64,000 nt of DNA from Polyodon spathula (taxonomy: Eukaryota > Chordata > Actinopteri > Acipenseriformes > Polyodontidae), in the NCBI RefSeq assembly GCF_017654505.1, contig NC_054558.1:13015278-13079277 (forward strand), in the 5' to 3' direction. The notes under the pieces are model-generated. The model was given only the letters and a program-made list of their open reading frames with translations. It made no database searches and was not told the origin of the DNA. This document shows positions 1 through 17,237 of the stretch, piece by piece (the first letter of the stretch is position 1; every line of letters begins with the position of its first letter). The position numbers and the translations under genes were made by a program.

Positions 1-892
1 GTTCATCAAGCAGTAAATAATGTATGTGAATCAATCATAATACCCGTTGAGACACAGAGAAGCAGGGCTGTGTATAGAACTCGGCGCATCATTGCATTTT
101 CCATGCTCCACTGGTGCCTCATGAACCCCTCTCTAGATAACGGTTACGAATGAAAGAGCTCGTTTATAAACCTGAGCTGTACCGTGCTGAAAGACACACC
201 CCTTTCCAAGTTAGCATATCAGCAGTTAACATGTTGCTTAAACTATTTAGAGTTGAGCATGCAAACATAATGTGCCTACCTTGTGTAGTTTGTACGGTAT
301 GCCCGCCTTTGGCATACAGATTTATGTTTTATCTTAAATAACTGTTTCATAACCTTGTGCCTATCACTGAGCGAACTTTAAGTCTGAGATGAGCAATGCG
401 GGAAGTCAGTCGCGAGCCAGCTGTGGTGCTGAAATGTGGCGAGACATGTACTAACCGTAAACATTGGATTGGTATAACCAGAACAATATAAAACCTGAGA
501 ACGACACTCAGCTGAAGAGTGAGATTAAAATTAAGTTAGCCGCTGTTCATTTCAAATGCTTTGTATGTGTTTAAAATTAGTCGCTGGATTTTAAAAGGTT
601 TTTAAGCAACGGGAAAAAATATAAGACTACAGCTAAGGACAAAAAAAAAGAAAGTTTGGAATTAACACATTTTGTTTCAGAAATGTCTGTGGTTTTACTT
701 TAACATGTTGAATGACATACCACTTTGTAGTTTTCCATAGAGCCTACTTAACAAAAAACTCACAAATTGAAAAATGTGACATTTGGAAATCTAGCATGAA
801 ATTCTGAGCTACTATTATGGCTTCTGGAAGACTTTTATGATGTCATTTTGTAGTTTCTTTGATTACGTAATGTTAAATAAAACTCTAAATAT
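1..892. repeat. segmental duplication, copy 1 (pair at about 17,133-17,960)
   Basis: Nearly the same sequence recurs at 17,133-17,960, with a V-gene leader exon in each. Beyond the leader (from about 105) I see no gene here: it is the V gene's 5' flank, AT-rich and non-coding, ending at a (TA)n array in both copies. Confidence 0.85.
44..104 (-). CDS. TRAV/TRDV: TCR V-gene leader exon (V exon lies left of the window)
   Basis: A 61-nt exon starts at ATG (104) and encodes a signal peptide beginning MENAMM and ending LLLCVST, followed by a G|GTATT donor in phase 1. Length, hydrophobic core and donor phase match the leader exon at 17,177-17,237. The V exon would lie to the left and is outside the window, so its state is unknown. 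The assignment to TRA/TRD rests on the other V genes in the cluster. Confidence 0.7.
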
Positions 893-893
893 A

Positions 894-958
<65 letters not shown>
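893..958. repeat. (TA)n microsatellite
   Basis: About 33 TA units directly abut the left end of a Tc1 element, which targets TA. The paired block has its own (TA)n at 17,962. Confidence 0.95.
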
Positions 959-2683
<1,725 letters not shown>

Positions 2684-3113
2684 AAGTATGTGTCAATGCT
2701 CAAATTCTAGATGATGCAAAACTTTTGGCCATAGTTGTAATGTTGAGCTCAAATTGAACACAATTAATACAGTTACTTACCAATTATTATTAATGATCTT
2801 AAATGAAAAGCAGTGATGATAATTTGTAATAATTATTAATATTGATAATAATTAATAGTTTTTAATTAATTGTATTAATTGCATTACATTTGAGTTCCAC
2901 AAAACGTTTGTCTAAATAAACCAAGAAATGACATTCTGTATTAAGATTTGTTAATATAAAACAGGATCTACAATCTCTGCACATGTTAAAAAGCTCAAAA
3001 GCAAAACAAGAGCAGATAGTAAATTTTCATCTTCACTGTGCGTGCAGGACGGGAGCTGTTGCATCGGTCTGATAGCTGTGAGTCTCGCTGTGTACAAGTC
3101 TGTCTAGACACAC

Positions 3114-3174
3114 CTATCAGAATGAGCAGAAGAGCTGTAGTGAGAACACTGGGCTGCTGATTTCCTCACCCCAT
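3114..3174 (-). pseudogene. TRAV/TRDV: orphan TCR V leader exon with stop codon
   Basis: This 61-nt exon pairs with the leader at 29,170-29,230 (same length, about 85-90% alike, shared upstream CACGTGAC box near 3,250 and 29,292). Codon 3 is TGA where the other copy has CAA. Its donor G|GTGTGT is intact. No V exon follows to the left, so it is a leftover from a duplication. Confidence 0.72.
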
Positions 3175-3424
3175 GCTCGGTGCCTGTGTGAGTGCACAAT
3201 GAGGAGAGCTCAAGAACTGCAGTGTTGGAAGATGAGACAGAAGCTGCACACGTGACCGATGATGCAGGTGAGAACTATTCCACACTGAAGTGTTCACTGG
3301 CGACATGATGATATGAAACTACATGAGTGATGTGGACTTGAAGCAGCTGCAGTGTGAAGCAGGAATACTTTACCAAATAATAGCACTATAACATTTACAA
3401 AATGCTTATATCTCATTATAATAT

Positions 3425-4540
3425 TTGCACCTGCTTAGTGTTACAAATCCATACTTTTTTTTTCATTTGAATGCATTTCAATATCATTTTGTCTGCAATA
3501 TGGGTGTTTTGCAGCCGCACATCACTTTGCATGTATCCTTACATCAGACCCTTTATGTCCTATGTTTGTATACACCCACATTTTTTTGGAAATTCATTAA
3601 GAAATGTTATTGACAATTACTGTACCATTGTTATAATTAGCACATCACAGAAAGGTGTTTTTTTTTTTGTTAAATTCTTGAAATTCTGCATTAAGCTTCC
3701 TTCATTCACTTCTAAATATTATAAGCTTCAATGCAATTTTGGTTTCTGTATAATAAACATGGTTATATAATGTTATGCTGCAATGTGTATTTATTTGAAT
3801 TTATTATAAGAGTTTATATTCATTTAAAATATTTTACATTAAAGAGTAAAAGCTATCTAATGAACACGAGTTGATTTGACATTGCAATGGGTCAATATGA
3901 CCTGAAACATACCAGCTGTACCTACATTCTGAACATACTAGGAGAGTTCAATAGATTCACATTGAGTGCTTTCAGCAGGGAGCTGCACTGGTTGCTGTTC
4001 ATGGGACTCAACTGGTCTGACATGGAACTGCATTGAGCTAAAGGGCTTGAGGGATGTATCTCTGAATGTATTTCACATTCTGTGCTATTAATATATTGTC
4101 ATCTCCTTATTGCCTGGTATGTGCCTTGTTGTTTAATGAGGGAAGCATTGTCTGATGGTGAATATTGAGCTTCAAACAATGACAATTCATTATTCTACAC
4201 TGCCACCTAGTGTATTTTTTTTTTTTAAATTGCACGGTAACAGAGAGATTATACAATAGTCAACGAAGCTTAGAAATTAGTAGTTGTGTGAAATAAGATA
4301 CAAAAAACAATTAATCAGTCTTGACGCAGTATCTGAAAACACTGAGGTAGCAAGGCAGGTATTTCCAAAAAATAATGTGAAGGTTGTTAATGGTGAGTTG
4401 CACGTGTTGTGTGCACATGGATTGACGCATTAAATACATGTAAACATCTAGTAAACAGTTTTTTCTTTGTAAGTTAATTCTATGAAAGTTCATTTTGTAT
4501 TAATAGCAAACATCATAGAAATGACATGTTGTAATATGTA
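3425..4540. repeat. V-spacer segmental duplication (also at 34,230 and 57,075)
   Basis: Three copies of this non-coding spacer occur: here, at 34,230-35,150 and at 57,075-58,100. Each lies just 3' (left) of a V gene of the 4,721 family. No gene was seen in it. It carries a CTCF-like motif near its right part. Confidence 0.85.
4200..4212 (-). promoter_or_regulatory. CTCF-like motif
   Basis: The minus strand reads CACTAGGTGGCAG, close to the CTCF core consensus. It is the equivalent of sites at 35,038 and 57,654 in the duplicated spacer. Binding is inferred from sequence only. Confidence 0.4.
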
Positions 4541-4681
4541 TTAGTATTATACTACCAGACCGTAAGAGTGTGCAGGGGGGTAATTAAGAAGAATATAGTT
4601 AAGTAGAGTAGCTTCTACACAGACACAGACACAGACTGCACTGCAATCTTCACCAGTGAGACTCACTCGCAGGCAGCGGAA

Positions 4682-4720
4682 GGTTTTTCTATGAAGTGAT
4701 ATAGAGACTCTCACAGTGTG
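4682..4720 (-). other. V-gene recombination signal (23-RSS)
   Basis: Heptamer CACACTG (4714-4720), 23-bp spacer, nonamer AGAAAAACC (4682-4690). Heptamer and nonamer each differ from consensus at one position. Confidence 0.88.
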
Positions 4721-5378
4721 GGACTCAGAGCACAGAAGTATGTAGCAGAGTCAGGCAGCACAGCCACAGTGATATTCAGATGAAAGGTCTTCTTTGTCTT
4801 GTCATGAAATGCAAAAAAACGATTTTGAAACCTTGGCGGAATGTCCTCTGCCTGAGAATATGCATTCAGTATGAGCTGTGGGGCTTGATTTGGGTCCTGA
4901 ATGTACCAGAAGAGATTATTAGCCGTGCCTGCTGTTTCATACGTGCACTGAATAATGGTGCTCTCTCTCTCTTTAAAGACAATTGGATGTGAAGGTTGAG
5001 TCACTGAGTCGGCTTGGGTCATTTCTAAAAGAAAAGACAAAAAACAGAATGAATAAGATTATACGAAAGCATACTTACAAACATATAACACATGACATGA
5101 TAGCATAATCCTATAGATAATGTGAACTCACTTCGCATTTTCCAATAATTAATTTATACCAATTGCACTGTTTACTGTATAAGATAAATCACTATTTCTG
5201 TTTGCAATGCATTACTAAACTGTACGACTTTAAAATCCATTTAATTTTTATATTGGAAGATATGATAGAATAGACTGACACACGTGTTTGATAAATTGCA
5301 TAACCAGTATGTATACATGGACCTACTTATGCTTAAACAGAACAGCAGCACAGTAACCCAAGTACGTTCCTCTTCCAT
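4721..5378 (-). CDS. TRAV/TRDV: TCR alpha/delta V gene, intact
   Basis: The gene has two exons. The leader (5327-5378, MEEERTWVTVLLFC start, donor GTAGGT) and the V exon (4721-5024, acceptor TTTTCTTTTAG) join in phase 1 with no stop. The V domain shows ADSVTQP at its start, first Cys in IIQCTY, invariant Trp in LFWYIQ, and PDSATYFCAL at the end, directly followed by an RSS. The product would be the antigen-binding V domain of a TCR alpha or delta chain after joining to J or D. CAL at the end and the 23-bp RSS favour TRA/TRD over TRB, which usually ends in CAS. Related copies at 36,425 and 58,241 are broken, so this is the only usable member of its family here. A CRE-like box lies 76 bp upstream of ATG. 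Confidence 0.87.
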
Positions 5379-7464
5379 TCTCAACACGGCAAACCTCCCT
5401 CTACTGCCTGGTACAATCTGAAGCTAAAATTGTGAACCATGTGTTTCTATAGAGGCGATGTCATGAAAACCAGTGCCCCTCCCCTACAGGATGTCGATGC
5501 TCTCCTCCATTGCCACCTTCTGGTTTTTCAGTTAATTTGCATTGGGATGGTGTTGAGCTGCACGTTGCAGTTCAGATCTTGTGCAGACTGATCTTTAAGG
5601 GACCTATTCTTATGTTATTTATTCGCTGGAAGAAGCGCTTAAACCAGGTGAGAGTAGAGCCCTGAATGAATTACTGAGCGCATTATTGTTCAGTAGTACC
5701 TCGCATATTCTGCACATGGCGTGTTCACGTGACAATGGGCTGCATTCATCAATGTGTATTTCATTTTCGAGCAGTGCAAGCGATTCATAATTTTTCCCTT
5801 TTTCAGAAACCGAGATGCAGAAAGTCATTTTCTCGTCAATCAGTTATCTCTGGGAAGTGTTTAGGAAAACTTCTTTGAAAATATGTCATGGAAAAGTTTC
5901 CAATAAAATGTACTAAACGATGATGACTCACGGCTATACTAATTGGCAGAGTTAATGATGTGTAAAGTAGGAAAAATGCGGGATTTGTATTTAGGCAATT
6001 CTTTGGAGTTTTCAAAACCTTCGGTATTTCTTTTCAAAAGACTCCATACTGCAGTCAAAAAAAAGGTAAAGACGGCTTTGATGTCTCATAAACCTTCGAG
6101 GGAAATCTGTAAAACTTCATTAGTAAGGGATGTTGTGTGGGGCATATTGATGAATAGAGTTCACTGTGCTGACCTGTGTGAGAGGTGCAGTGAGCAGGGT
6201 CCTGCTCAATCAAGGTACCTGCTACATGCAATGCTTTTCCATTCAGACATTTGCTCCATGTGATCTCTACGATATGGTTAAGTAAATGTTTGTATTGTCG
6301 ACAATTGAATAAATTAAATGCGGATAAGGTTGATGCTGTCCGCAGTTCTGAATGTGTCAGATACGAAACGCAAATTAAGTGTGTCTCTGAGTTGTATGTA
6401 TCCATTGCTTATTTGTTGACATTGTATACTAACTGAGTTTATCAACCAGTTTACAGAACAATGTACGCTGTTTAATGTGGGTAGTTTCTAAACACAATTC
6501 AGGACAGTGTACAGGTATTTATTAAGCATCATTTTCTTTTAAGACCGAGTTATTATATCTGCATGGGACATTTCTAATGAAACACAAGAAACAAACAGCA
6601 GATTCAGAGGAACACAATCTTTTGGCTGCTATAGGAGATCCTTGTAGTAATTATATCCACAACACAATATTCACTCAGCTTTTCTTTATTGTGTTCGCAA
6701 CTTTACCAATGTAGTTCAGCCCTGTGTCTCTTATCGGGGGCTGAGGGGCAGGGCAGGGAGTATCGGACTGTATTGTAAATTTACCAGTGTAGTTCAGCGT
6801 TGCGTCTCTTATCGAGGGCTGAGTGTTAAGCAGGACGGTGATTATGTATTTATTTGTTCATTTATTTTTAAAAGATAATTAAGAAGGACAGTGTCAAACC
6901 AACCGCACTCCTGATAAAAAAACATAAAATAAATTAAACTAAAAAAAAAAAAAAAAAAACACGGCGGTAAATGCTTTATGAAAATATCCCATACTTCCCT
7001 TTATATTGATACAAGCACGTCCTTGTCCGCCTTCATATTGAAGCGCAGGTATGTGCGCATTGTTTGGTTGTTCACTAGATGTGGTACATGTTGAGTTTCC
7101 TGTACAACGTGATATTTATTATTGTAGTTTAGATGTGTGTTTGTGATAAGGCCTTTATTAGAGATCTCAGTAAATACATACTTTTTTTAAAAAAAAAACC
7201 CCGCTAAAACAACGTTTATTCAATAAAAATGTGTTTGTTTATTTGTGTATTGCTTATAACCTAGCAGTGCTGTTTGATATGACAGGCCCAGCAGTACATT
7301 GCAATGTGGCTTGTAATGTTGATCAAAGCTCTCAAATCTGGAACAAGATTCCAAGCAGTGCTGTTTGATAAAACACACAGTGAACTTCTACACTGCAACA
7401 ACACTATAGCAACAAGCGAAACAATACATACAATATATACAAATAACATAAATAATAATAAACC
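5379..7464. repeat. V-spacer duplication, left copy of about 37.1-39.47k
   Basis: This stretch aligns in order with 37,113-39,474 and continues into the next V gene in both places. It is non-coding as far as I can tell. It holds about two units of a 78-bp repeat near 6,700-6,830 (three to four units in the other copy) and a weak CTCF-like site at 5,510-5,523. Confidence 0.82.
5454..5463. promoter_or_regulatory. CRE-like V promoter decamer
   Basis: GGCGATGTCA lies 76 bp upstream of the leader ATG. The equivalent boxes at 37,188 and 59,552 keep the same distance, and the last matches the known TRBV promoter decamer AGTGATRTCA exactly. Confidence 0.5.
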
Positions 7465-7503
7465 AAATATTGTAGAAGGCAGTAATGTAAAGACAGCACC
7501 GTG
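7465..7503 (-). other. V-gene recombination signal (23-RSS)
   Basis: Heptamer CACGGTG (7497-7503), 23-bp spacer, nonamer ACAATATTT (7465-7473), a weak nonamer. Confidence 0.75.
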
Positions 7504-7942
7504 GTACTCAATGCACACAGGTACACTGCAGAATCACACAGCTGCGTGTTCACGATTGTTAAACTAGTCATCTTTTGCGATGTGTCCAACTGACTGGAAA
7601 ACCTGGCCTCAGTTTCATCTGATCGGAATTCTTCAGTGGAACCTTTCATGCGATGAAACAGATATCGAGGAGAGCTGCCTGGAGTCTGCTTGTATCAGAA
7701 CAGATATTCAGATTCAGCGCTATTGCTCAGGGAGTAAATACAGAATACCCTTGCGTCGCTGCTAACTTTCGAGGTAATCGTGTCAATGAGTTGATTAATT
7801 TCATCTCCACAATTGCAGTCTGTAAAAAAATTTTAAAAAATAAAATAAAAAAGAGCTGAATCCATGCAATTGTTTTGCAATAAAATCCATCTTTACCAAA
7901 GGTTAAATAGAAGACTGCAGTAAGGAGACCTGCATACAGCAT
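7504..7942 (-). pseudogene. TRAV/TRDV: TCR V pseudogene, stop at invariant Trp
   Basis: The leader (7897-7942, MLYAGLLTAVFYLTF, donor G|GTAAAG) and V exon (7504-7819) are both present. The V exon keeps a first Cys (RVFCIYS), RFSSQLDTSQK and DSAVYLCAL. The invariant Trp codon TGG is TGA at 7697-7695, so the product is cut in mid-domain. The start of the V exon (DCNCGDEINQLIDT) is unusual for a V domain. Its partner copy, split at 44,595-50,830, still has TGG there but has a different frameshift. Confidence 0.85.
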
Positions 7943-8203
7943 GGTAATCGCTGTTCGTTCAGTTTGAATGAGTTCTCTGTCTCTGTTCTGTTGGTTTCTG
8001 TTCAGTACTGAATGCCAGTCTGCAGCCGCACCTCCGAGCGGATCAGTGGGCGTTTCCTCCATGTGTCGGGATGTTTCTCTGATGTCCAATCAGAACCCAT
8101 GAACCCGCGCTGCGCTCTGTCTTCTTCATTACGCAGTGAAGCACCAGAACGCTGTTCTTTCGTGTCATGAGTTGTGTTCCAATACTGTTTACACAGACAG
8201 CCA

Positions 8204-8785
8204 TGTAGGGTCGCAAAATAAAGTGCAGAGATGTTTCAGAGACAATCAATCACACCGATTGTTGCGTCAAAGGTTTATTGCAGTGGTCATCAAACAACAG
8301 AGCGCTCCGGAGAATAACGGTCACTTTATCAGTAACCAGTGTATTCTGCCGGGGTAAAGCACGTACATGGGTTATATATGTTTCACACAAAATTCCTTGC
8401 TCCTATCAGGATTTGGCACGCAGCACACAATTCTTTGTCCTTACTCCCTAAACCTGTCCCCTCTCTCAGTTTAACCAATGGATAGGAACTGTAGGGCTTG
8501 ATTGCCCCCTCTGTTGTGTTTGTTATGCTCATCTCAGACTAGATTTTATGATCTAGCAAGCATTTCATGGTTGAGCACACTTTTCACTTCTCCTTCTACC
8601 CTCCTCCTGGCCCCGGACATCTGACCCAACCTAACAGTGTACTGGAACATTCTGCCCTTCCCCCCACCTTTCACAAATTCCTCACTAAACATTGCAAAAC
8701 CGCACCCAATGATTGTTGATTGATCCTGTTATCCTGTTTGGTTCCTTCAGACAGATCCAAGCAGGGAGCGCATTAGGGTTACACA
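8204..8785 (-). mobile_element. probable solo LTR
   Basis: Read on the minus strand, the segment begins near TGTGTAACC, has a TATATAA box (near 8,375), an AATAAA signal (near 8,280) and ends ...CCCTACA, the layout U3-R-U5. No internal region or second LTR is near. I could not find a clear target-site duplication, so the ends are approximate. The family is not identified. Confidence 0.5.
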
Positions 8786-8941
8786 GTAACACAGTAACAC
8801 AGTGGATTCTGCAGAGCGCTGGGAATGGTCTAAAAATAAACTACACTGGGGAAACAAAGACCATATTTTCAAATCGTTGACTCCCGTCTTTAATTAACCC
8901 TCTATTTTTTTTTTTTAATAAGGAAAACACCTCATTATATA

Positions 8942-12036
<3,095 letters not shown>

Positions 12037-12120
<84 letters not shown>
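12037..12120. repeat. (TA)n microsatellite
   Basis: About 42 TA units directly right of the LTR element; together with the left array it looks like one array split by the insertion. Confidence 0.93.
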
Positions 12121-12125
<5 letters not shown>

Positions 12126-12289
12126 TGTATATAAAGTTCAGTTCTTAAAGACTCACATCTTAAAGACTCGTTTTTCTTTTTTCTTTTACATTAACATGAA
12201 TGAATTAAATAATGGTGTAAACACCTTGAAATAAATATGGTTAATGTATTTAATCCTACGTACAATATATTCACTAGTTACATATATTG

Positions 12290-12660
12290 TCTGCCTGTAG
12301 ACAGGTTACATTCACACAGATTGGCCGAGATCCTTGTTGTTACTGAGACGGAAGAACACAATGTAACACCACTTATCTGACATCATTTCTTCATGCTGTG
12401 AGCGGTGGTGTCATTCTCATACTGTTTTCATACAGGTACTGTTGGAAAGCAGCTGCACCAGGAGACATGGCGAGTGGGAGCTGACAGTAAATGAGCATTA
12501 AACAAATGATTGTCCTACACTGCCCCCTAGTGGGATTCCCTCAAATTGTCGAACAGAACTCAGGGTTAAACTGATCATTTCTACTTCGTTTGAGGGAAAT
12601 GGCAGTGAGTGGGCGGGGCAGGAGAGTAAAAGGAGGTGGTGCTGTCAGGTGGCAAAAGGT
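12290..12660. repeat. duplicated block; empty site for the DIRS element
   Basis: The same sequence recurs at 19,310-19,560 and continues at 24,007-24,100, where it is split by a DIRS element. Here it is uninterrupted (CAGAACTCAGGG). From 12,661 to 13,440 I see no gene or repeat that I recognise. Confidence 0.85.
12520..12533 (-). promoter_or_regulatory. CTCF-like motif
   Basis: The minus strand reads CCACTAGGGGGCAG, a full match to the common CTCF core. Duplicated at 19,521. Confidence 0.45.
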
Positions 12661-13440
12661 GGTAAAAGTAAAATGGTGCTCTCAGATGTGTATGATGTCA
12701 CATTGAAGGTGTGTCAAACAGTTTGAGGTCATACCAGTACAGTGTGTGCAGTGATGTCTGGGAGAGAAAGAAGCAAAAGCATGCGGATTAATACCAGCAG
12801 ATGCTGATGTGATTTTATTTTATTTGTTTTTTTATTACACTGTAAATTTACAGTATAATCGTAAATCTCGAAAAACTACTCACCTAAATCTTTTGTAGTC
12901 ATTTTTGTATTACTTTAGTATAAATACATGTTAATTTGGATTCATATGTTGTTTTTTCTGACTTTATGTGAACGAAAAGACACAAATTCGTTCGTTTTCT
13001 CATTGGAAAGTGATATTTTGAAATTTACCTGTCCTGGTCACAAAAGCAAAGTTTGTGGGGAATAATAGCCATTTTCTATACTTTTGAGGCATAAGAAATT
13101 AGGAAATAACACTTACTACCTAGGAACAAAAATTGTGTTACATAGTGTTATCAGAGCACTGCTTAAAATACAGAGTAATTTTATTCCACCGCCTTCAGTC
13201 TTCACGTTAATGTTATTCCCTGGAGTAGATAGAAGATAGAAGTTAATCGACTCGTTTCAGTTGTTAATAAAAAATAGAGTCGGTGTTGCTGTGGTCTGCA
13301 ATGACAGTAAAGATTTTGAAGAGCCCAGAGATATCAATGGGACTTGAGAATTAATGTGCGCACACAATGAGGGGTGAAATGTGCTTTTGCTTGCGATAAG
13401 CAACGTGTAAAAGAGCCTGAATAAATAACTATTAATATGA

Positions 13441-16400
13441 TTTTAACCAAGGCCCGTGTTCGGGTGCCTAATAGCGGGCTACGACCTTACTAGTAATGTT
13501 AGCCAGCGTAGTTCAGGGGGCATGCAGCAGGGGGCTTCCAAAATTTCCTGTCAATTAGTACCTATTTTCTATTTAAGCCCTGATCACTTGCACCTTCACT
13601 GTCTAGTGTTTCGTTTTTGTAGCAAACGCTCATACACCGTCTTTTCATGCGTCACCACTAATCTACACTTCGTTGCCTTTCACTGGAGGTCAATTCTCTA
13701 TGCAGCGCTCTCAAGATATTGTCAAATATTTTCCTACCTGCTCCGGTGCTGCTTCTCATCATTCAACTTCTCCATTCAGCTGCAGGGCTCCAGCCTTAGT
13801 CTTTTTTGCTCTTTCCAGCTTCCAGCCCAGCAACAGCACCGTCCAAACCACAGTTTCATTTCTCAACTTGTCCGCATCTTTATTAGACAGACTGGTCCTC
13901 CTCTAAAACCTCTAAAGCTCCTTCAACAAGACATCGACATTCCTGTCGTCAGCGTTTGCCTTGCCATAATTCCTCTTTTTGACCCACCACAAAGATCTGT
14001 CAGCTAAACATTTCTTTACTCTTCGCTTGCAATCAAGTGACCCTCCTCTGCTCCCAGAGCCAGCACAAATTACCGTTCCTTCATAAGATCCTGCCCTGGA
14101 TTTCTATTAGCTACGTTCAATGTTTTAAAGACCAATCCAGTCAATTTCATACTCCATTTCAACGTGTGGCGGCTTGTGCTTTTGACTGGTCACAACATAC
14201 TTCAGCAACACTGCTGTTCTGCAACTTTTTCAACTGTTCTTCTGTTCCGGCACCTCGCAGTCCATGGCTACCACGGCAACACCCTCATTGCATGACTGCG
14301 GGGAGTGGTAAGTCGCCATGGTGACCAGGCAGCTTCATCTGCACTGTGAGCTCCATGCCTCAGTACTGCAATCTTCTGGCTTGCTGCTGCTGCACTTTTA
14401 CAATCTGCGAGGGCTCGTTCAACTCGCCGAAGTGTGACATCTAAATACTGTATGTATTTATATACACCACTAACTGACCTAAAACACATTCAAAACACAT
14501 TTATTCAAATCTAAAAGAATACGCAATTGTTGTTCTACACCGACAAGGATTTTAATCACAATAACCAAATATATTCTGCACAGCTTCACTCAAGCCAATG
14601 GTTCATTCTAATCATAACCGCTAGATGACAGTATAACACCACAAATTTTATACAGTCTGTAAGCTGGTTTGCTATCACTGTGAAGCTCGCACACTCCAGC
14701 TTTTCTATACATTCCTGCAGTTTGTTGTCACGCCGAGGGATTCGCAGGAGTCCCCCTCCTCCTCAACCTTTTGTAGCAACCGTCGTTCTCCAATTTCAAC
14801 TCTTCCCCTCTTCAAGGACCTGGTCATGAAGCAACCTTGTGTTTCCTCATCTGACTCTGCTCCTCCAATTCTATCAGCTTCATCAAAGTCATCATTTCAT
14901 CAACGCGAGCCGCTAGTCAGTCATGTAACCATGTCCTATGATTTATCAACGTTCCAGTCAATGTCCTCCTACCCCCAATAGACAATAAACTGCTCCCATC
15001 CAATCAGTAGGTTTTGCAGATGCCTCGGAGCAACACATTCTTCATCCTCTCTGGTTCTGCAGCAGTCTCAGATCTCTGCAATCTTCATCTCTGCCCAAAA
15101 GCAGCCCCATCTCTGGCTCCATCTAAATCTGCATTAACACTGAAAGACCAATATCTACTGCATTCAGCAGATCCTTACTCTCTGCAGCAGACCACTGCAC
15201 TCTACCGATGGTAGTCCTCCGTTCTCTATTGCAGATCTCTGCTCTCACAGCTGGGCCTCTGCACACTACCGACACCACTCCATTGTTTTCTTCCTCAGAA
15301 CTCTGCTCTGTTCAGCAGATCCCGCCCTCTACTGTTAGTCGATCCTTACTACAGCAGATCTCCACTCCCTCTTCAGATCAGCTCACTACTGCAGCTGCAA
15401 AAGTCAAGCAGACATGATAGTAGCAAACCGCGGATCGATCCTGTATTAACTAACACATAGATAGGCGGCATCTCATCTCTGCCCTCATTTCTAGAATATG
15501 GGGCGCAAAGGCGTCGTGCTTCCCCAGTAGCCGATTCATGTTCGTTCAGTCCAGCTGCCACCTCAGCCCTCAGTTCCAGCTCTCCTTCTGCATCTACTTT
15601 CAGTATCCAAGTTCAGTCAGTTGGGCCCATTTGCTTCCACAACCCCCATCCAGAATCCTCAGCTTCTCCAGATGCTATTTGACTGAATACTACTCTCAGT
15701 AACCTCCTTCAATCTGCTCAGCATTACATGTCTGCAGCCCTCCACCTTGTTCAAGAGCTCGTATTCTACAGCTTGCTCAGTGTCTTCAATCCTCTGCGCC
15801 CAGATTCGAATAATCATAGCCCTTCAATCAAAACCTGGCTCTCATGGTCCGTGCTAGGGATTCTCTCCAACTCCCTCCAGTCTATCCATAGCAGCATTCT
15901 GCCTGACCCTCTGTGGGATTCTTAAGAGCTTTCCCCCTGCCTCACCTTCCTGTCTGTCTATATCAACATATATTTTCCATTTGCTAATTTCCACTCTTCA
16001 GAAAAGCCTCCAGAGCAGGCCTCCTCTCCACCCTCGCCTCCTCCCAGGCCTCCATCCTCTCCACCCTCGCCTCCAGAGCAGGCCTCCCTCCTCGACTCTC
16101 AAACCCCCCCCCCCCCTCCCCTCCCCCCCAGCCTGATCACGAATGTGGGGGAGCTGGTTCTCCTCTGCAGTGGATTCCTACATTCATTCATCCTTCCCTG
16201 ATATAGTTGCTGCTCCTTCTAAAAATGCTAGCATGCCCGGAGTGGGGGCTACCTGTCTGTCTCCACTAGAGGTTTTCCGGGACTGTCTTCCTCTGAGGGG
16301 CGGATCCCCGAGTCATAACCCTGTGTTTTTGGCTGCTGGCTCCTTCGTCCGTGGGCTCATGTCGGCATCACGGCCCTCAGTCAGTGACCATCCTTCTATC

Positions 16401-16560
16401 CTAGCTTCCATGTCCAGCTTTGCTGGTCTGCTACTAGAGTGGGCCTCGCCTGCTCTTCTATCCTAGGTCCGGTCCTTTCTAGCCGGCTCTCTGTCCTACG
16501 TACTGCTCCTTTTTGCTTCTTCTGCCCTATCCCTACCCCCCAGCTCATGCCCCATGAAGT
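13441..16560. other. unidentified pyrimidine-rich region
   Basis: For about 3.1 kb the plus strand is rich in C and T and differs from the AT-rich DNA around it. A TATA-like CTATTTAAGCCC lies near 13,570. Imperfect repeats with CAGCAGATC/CTGCAG motifs fill 15,100-15,400, CCTCCAGAGCAGGCCTCC units fill 16,005-16,110, and a poly-C run follows. Open frames of 107 and 183 codons (13,456-14,007 and 16,143-16,466) match no family I know. It has no reverse transcriptase or transposase motif. It could be a non-autonomous element or a pseudogene. Confidence 0.4.
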
Positions 16561-16834
16561 ATTATTTAAAGTGATTAAACTGGTCTGTTTGTAAGTTACA
16601 GTCCTGATCCAGTCCTTGTTTGTTTTGCAAAAAGAAGTAGATATTTTAGGGTTTCATCTTTTTTTAATTTATCTCCCCTTTTCTATATAACTGGAATTGC
16701 TTTAAAGAACATTTTCAAATCAAGTAATTACTATTCATTTGTTCTATAAGGTTTTTCATCATCTTTTCTATTGAAGGTGCACTGAGGAAACATGACAGCA
16801 GGCTATGTTAAGTTAGCAGGATGTTTTTCCTTGT

Positions 16835-17237
16835 TTTTTTTGTCTGAAAACAGCACTCTGGTTATCTGCAGATTGAATGTCTTCTTGTTCTTATCGTGCT
16901 TCGCTGAAATTCGATTTCTGAAGCTTGCTGGAACACTTGTAGATTTGGGGAGCTAGGTTGTGATTTTGAATGTACCAGAATAGAGATGGCTACGTAACGT
17001 CTTTATAAGAACAGGGTAAAGTGGTATTTCCTTCTTCTTTTACTATTAGAACTGAAGACTGTTTCACTGACTGTCCCTGAGATGTTTCTAAATTAAAACA
17101 CAAAAAACAGTACAATTAATAATACAAATATGTGTTCCTCAAGCAGTAAATAATGTATCTGAATCAATCATAATACCCGTTGAGACACAGAGAAGAAGGG
17201 CTGTGTATAGAACTTGGTGCATCATTGCATTCTCCAT
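16835..17237 (-). pseudogene. TRAV/TRDV: TCR V pseudogene, 3' truncated
   Basis: The leader exon (17,177-17,237, MENAMM start, donor G|GTATT) is intact. The V exon begins at 17,087 after TTTAG and shows QSVKQSS, the first Cys in LPCSYK and Trp in LFWYIQ. A TAG stop falls between Cys and Trp, a later frameshift separates the FRNRISAKHDKNKKTFNL segment, and similarity ends before the second Cys, so no RSS remains. The leader is nearly identical to that at 44-104. Confidence 0.82.
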
